Shown piece by piece: positions 6,283-6,979 of a DNA stretch of 6,979 nt. Every line of letters starts with the position of its first letter. The stretch's first letter is position 1. Position numbers and translations under genes: made by a program. Under the pieces are notes generated by a model, which was given only the letters and a program-made list of their open reading frames with translations, searched no databases and was not told the origin of the DNA. The stretch spans positions 1 to 6,979 of the forward strand of contig CAYOQG010000295.1 in NCBI GenBank assembly GCA_964405925.1. Direction: 5' to 3'. This DNA is from GCA-020344555 sp964405925 (GTDB lineage: Bacteria > Planctomycetota > Phycisphaerae > UBA1845).

Positions 6283-6827
6283 ACCTTCAGCACATTGATC
6301 GAACGGAAGATGGTCTGAAACAGAAGGTCCACGACGAACAACAACACCGCCAAAAACACGGTGAACGCGATCACCACGATCGTGGATCCGACGACTTCCC
6401 TCCTGGTCGACCAACTTACCTTCTTCATCTCGCCTTCGGTGGCGATCATGAAGTCCCCGCTCTTCCGACTCGAGAACGACAGGCGCCACGCGATGGTCCC
6501 CAACACAACGGCGAACAGGACCGGAATCCCCTTGGTGATCAACACCCGCCAAGCCTGGTCGCCCTGGTAGACCGATAGTTGGTCATAAACGAACTTCGCA
6601 CCCCAAGCGACGATCAGCCCAGCCCCGATGAAGGTCCCGCGCCGCGTCCACATCCCCTGCTCGGGTTTGTATTGACTGAGGAACCCACCACCTCGAGGCC
6701 TACGGGCCACCTGACGCGGGGGTTCCCCGGAACCGCCCGCCCCGCGCGGAGGACGGGACGGAGCGCTCTCCCTCCGCTCACGCGGCTCTTGTTCCCCAAC
6801 CACCGCCGTGCTGTTCTTCCGGCTCAT
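6279..6827 (-). CDS. secE: Preprotein translocase subunit SecE (long, three-segment form)
   Basis: Clamps the two halves of SecY in the inner-membrane SecYEG channel. The product is 182 residues, far longer than the 60-70 residue single-span SecE of most bacteria and longer than the 127-residue E. coli form. Residues 1-48 are rich in Arg, Pro, Gly and Ser and look disordered. Predicted membrane segments are about 65-84 (GTFIGAGLIVAWGAKFVYDQ), 98-117 (TKGIPVLFAVVLGTIAWRLS) and 147-172 (GSTIVVIAFTVFLAVLLFVV). Between the last two lies the conserved amphipathic helix ATEGEMKKVSWSTRREV (129-145), which is the family hallmark. The ATG at 6825-6827 has a weak AAAGG 7 nt upstream. The TGA stop overlaps the nusG ATG. 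The position between tRNA-Trp and nusG is the classic secE locus, so the identity is firm. Membrane limits are judged by eye. Confidence 0.95.
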   Translation of the reverse strand: MSRKNSTAVVGEQEPRERRESAPSRPPRGAGGSGEPPRQVARRPRGGGFLSQYKPEQGMWTRRGTFIGAGLIVAWGAKFVYDQLSVYQGDQAWRVLITKGIPVLFAVVLGTIAWRLSFSSRKSGDFMIATEGEMKKVSWSTRREVVGSTIVVIAFTVFLAVLLFVVDLLFQTIFRSINVLKV

Positions 6828-6909
6828 GCCAATGCCTTTGAATCGGACGGTTCCTTCTCACCTAAGCAGTGTCGAACGCTACGTCAGCCCACGCGAAATT
6901 GCCCATCGA
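6828..6909 (-). other. tRNA-Trp to secE spacer (82 nt)
   Basis: This is a short untranslated spacer. It holds only the weak secE ribosome binding site (AAAGG, 6835-6839). I could not see a convincing -35/-10 pair or terminator, so the tRNA and secE may share a transcript, with the tRNA released by processing. Confidence 0.5.
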
Positions 6910-6979
6910 CAGGAGCGGAGGGACTTGAACCCCCAACCGCCGGTTTTGGAAACCGGTGCTCTGCCAATTGAGCTACGCT
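6910..6979 (-). tRNA. tRNA-Trp (anticodon CCA), about 3 bases of the 5' end beyond the right edge
   Basis: The minus strand folds as a tRNA. The D arm begins TAGCTCAATTGGCAGAGCA. The anticodon stem CCGGT/ACCGG carries the loop TTCCAAA, giving anticodon CCA. The T arm is GGGGG-TTCAAGT-CCCTC with one G-U pair, and the 3' acceptor strand is CGCTCCT. Only AGCG of the 5' acceptor strand is in the window; pairing predicts AGG before it. The discriminator base is G73, as expected for bacterial tRNA-Trp. The CCA end is not encoded (TCG follows), so it must be added by the CCA-adding enzyme. A tRNA-Trp directly before secE-nusG is a common bacterial arrangement. Confidence 0.96.

Noticed and set aside
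6283..6552. N-terminal extension of nusG by 90 codons
   Set aside because: The extra residues come from reading secE in another frame; NusG homology begins only near residue 22 of the ATG at 6282.
1..6979. A novel accessory or defence system in the window
   Set aside because: Every gene belongs to the conserved secE-nusG-rplKAJL-rpoB cluster in standard order and orientation. I see no transposase, integrase, direct repeats or array.

Overview
The window is a conserved bacterial transcription and translation cluster lying wholly on the minus strand. Read in the direction of transcription (high to low coordinates) the order is tRNA-Trp(CCA), secE, nusG, rplK (L11), rplA (L1), rplJ (L10), rplL (L7/L12), rpoB. 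The tRNA lacks about three 5' bases at the right edge. rpoB runs off the left edge after 994 codons, where rpoC would be expected to follow.

The organism is most likely a member of the Planctomycetota, possibly Phycisphaerae or a relative. The base composition is fairly GC-rich. NusG has a planctomycete-like segment (TTGVGDFIGSDGKP) and a short insertion in its NGN domain. SecE has three predicted membrane segments and a long disordered N-terminus. RpoB carries the charged lineage insertion shared by several Gram-negative phyla, and several ribosome binding sites are weak. This placement is inferred from remembered family features, not from a search.

Layout: tRNA-Trp and an 82-nt spacer come first. 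secE and nusG overlap by ATGA, so they are probably translationally coupled. A GC-rich hairpin starts one base after the nusG stop, inside the 51-nt gap to rplK. rplK and rplA are 35 nt apart. rplA and rplJ are only 17 nt apart, leaving no room for the classical L10 leader. A 176-nt gap with three small hairpins separates rplJ from rplL. A 293-nt gap with two longer imperfect stem-loops separates rplL from rpoB.

The products form one functional set. SecE is a core part of the Sec translocon. NusG links RNA polymerase to the ribosome or Rho. L11, L1 and the L10-(L7/L12) stalk build the GTPase-associated centre and L1 stalk of the 50S subunit. The RpoB beta subunit forms much of the polymerase catalytic cleft.

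I found no mobile element, CRISPR array, defence system or other accessory module. The points worth a second look are the untranslated structures between genes and a few protein features (the rifampicin pocket of RpoB and the extended SecE), not a new system.
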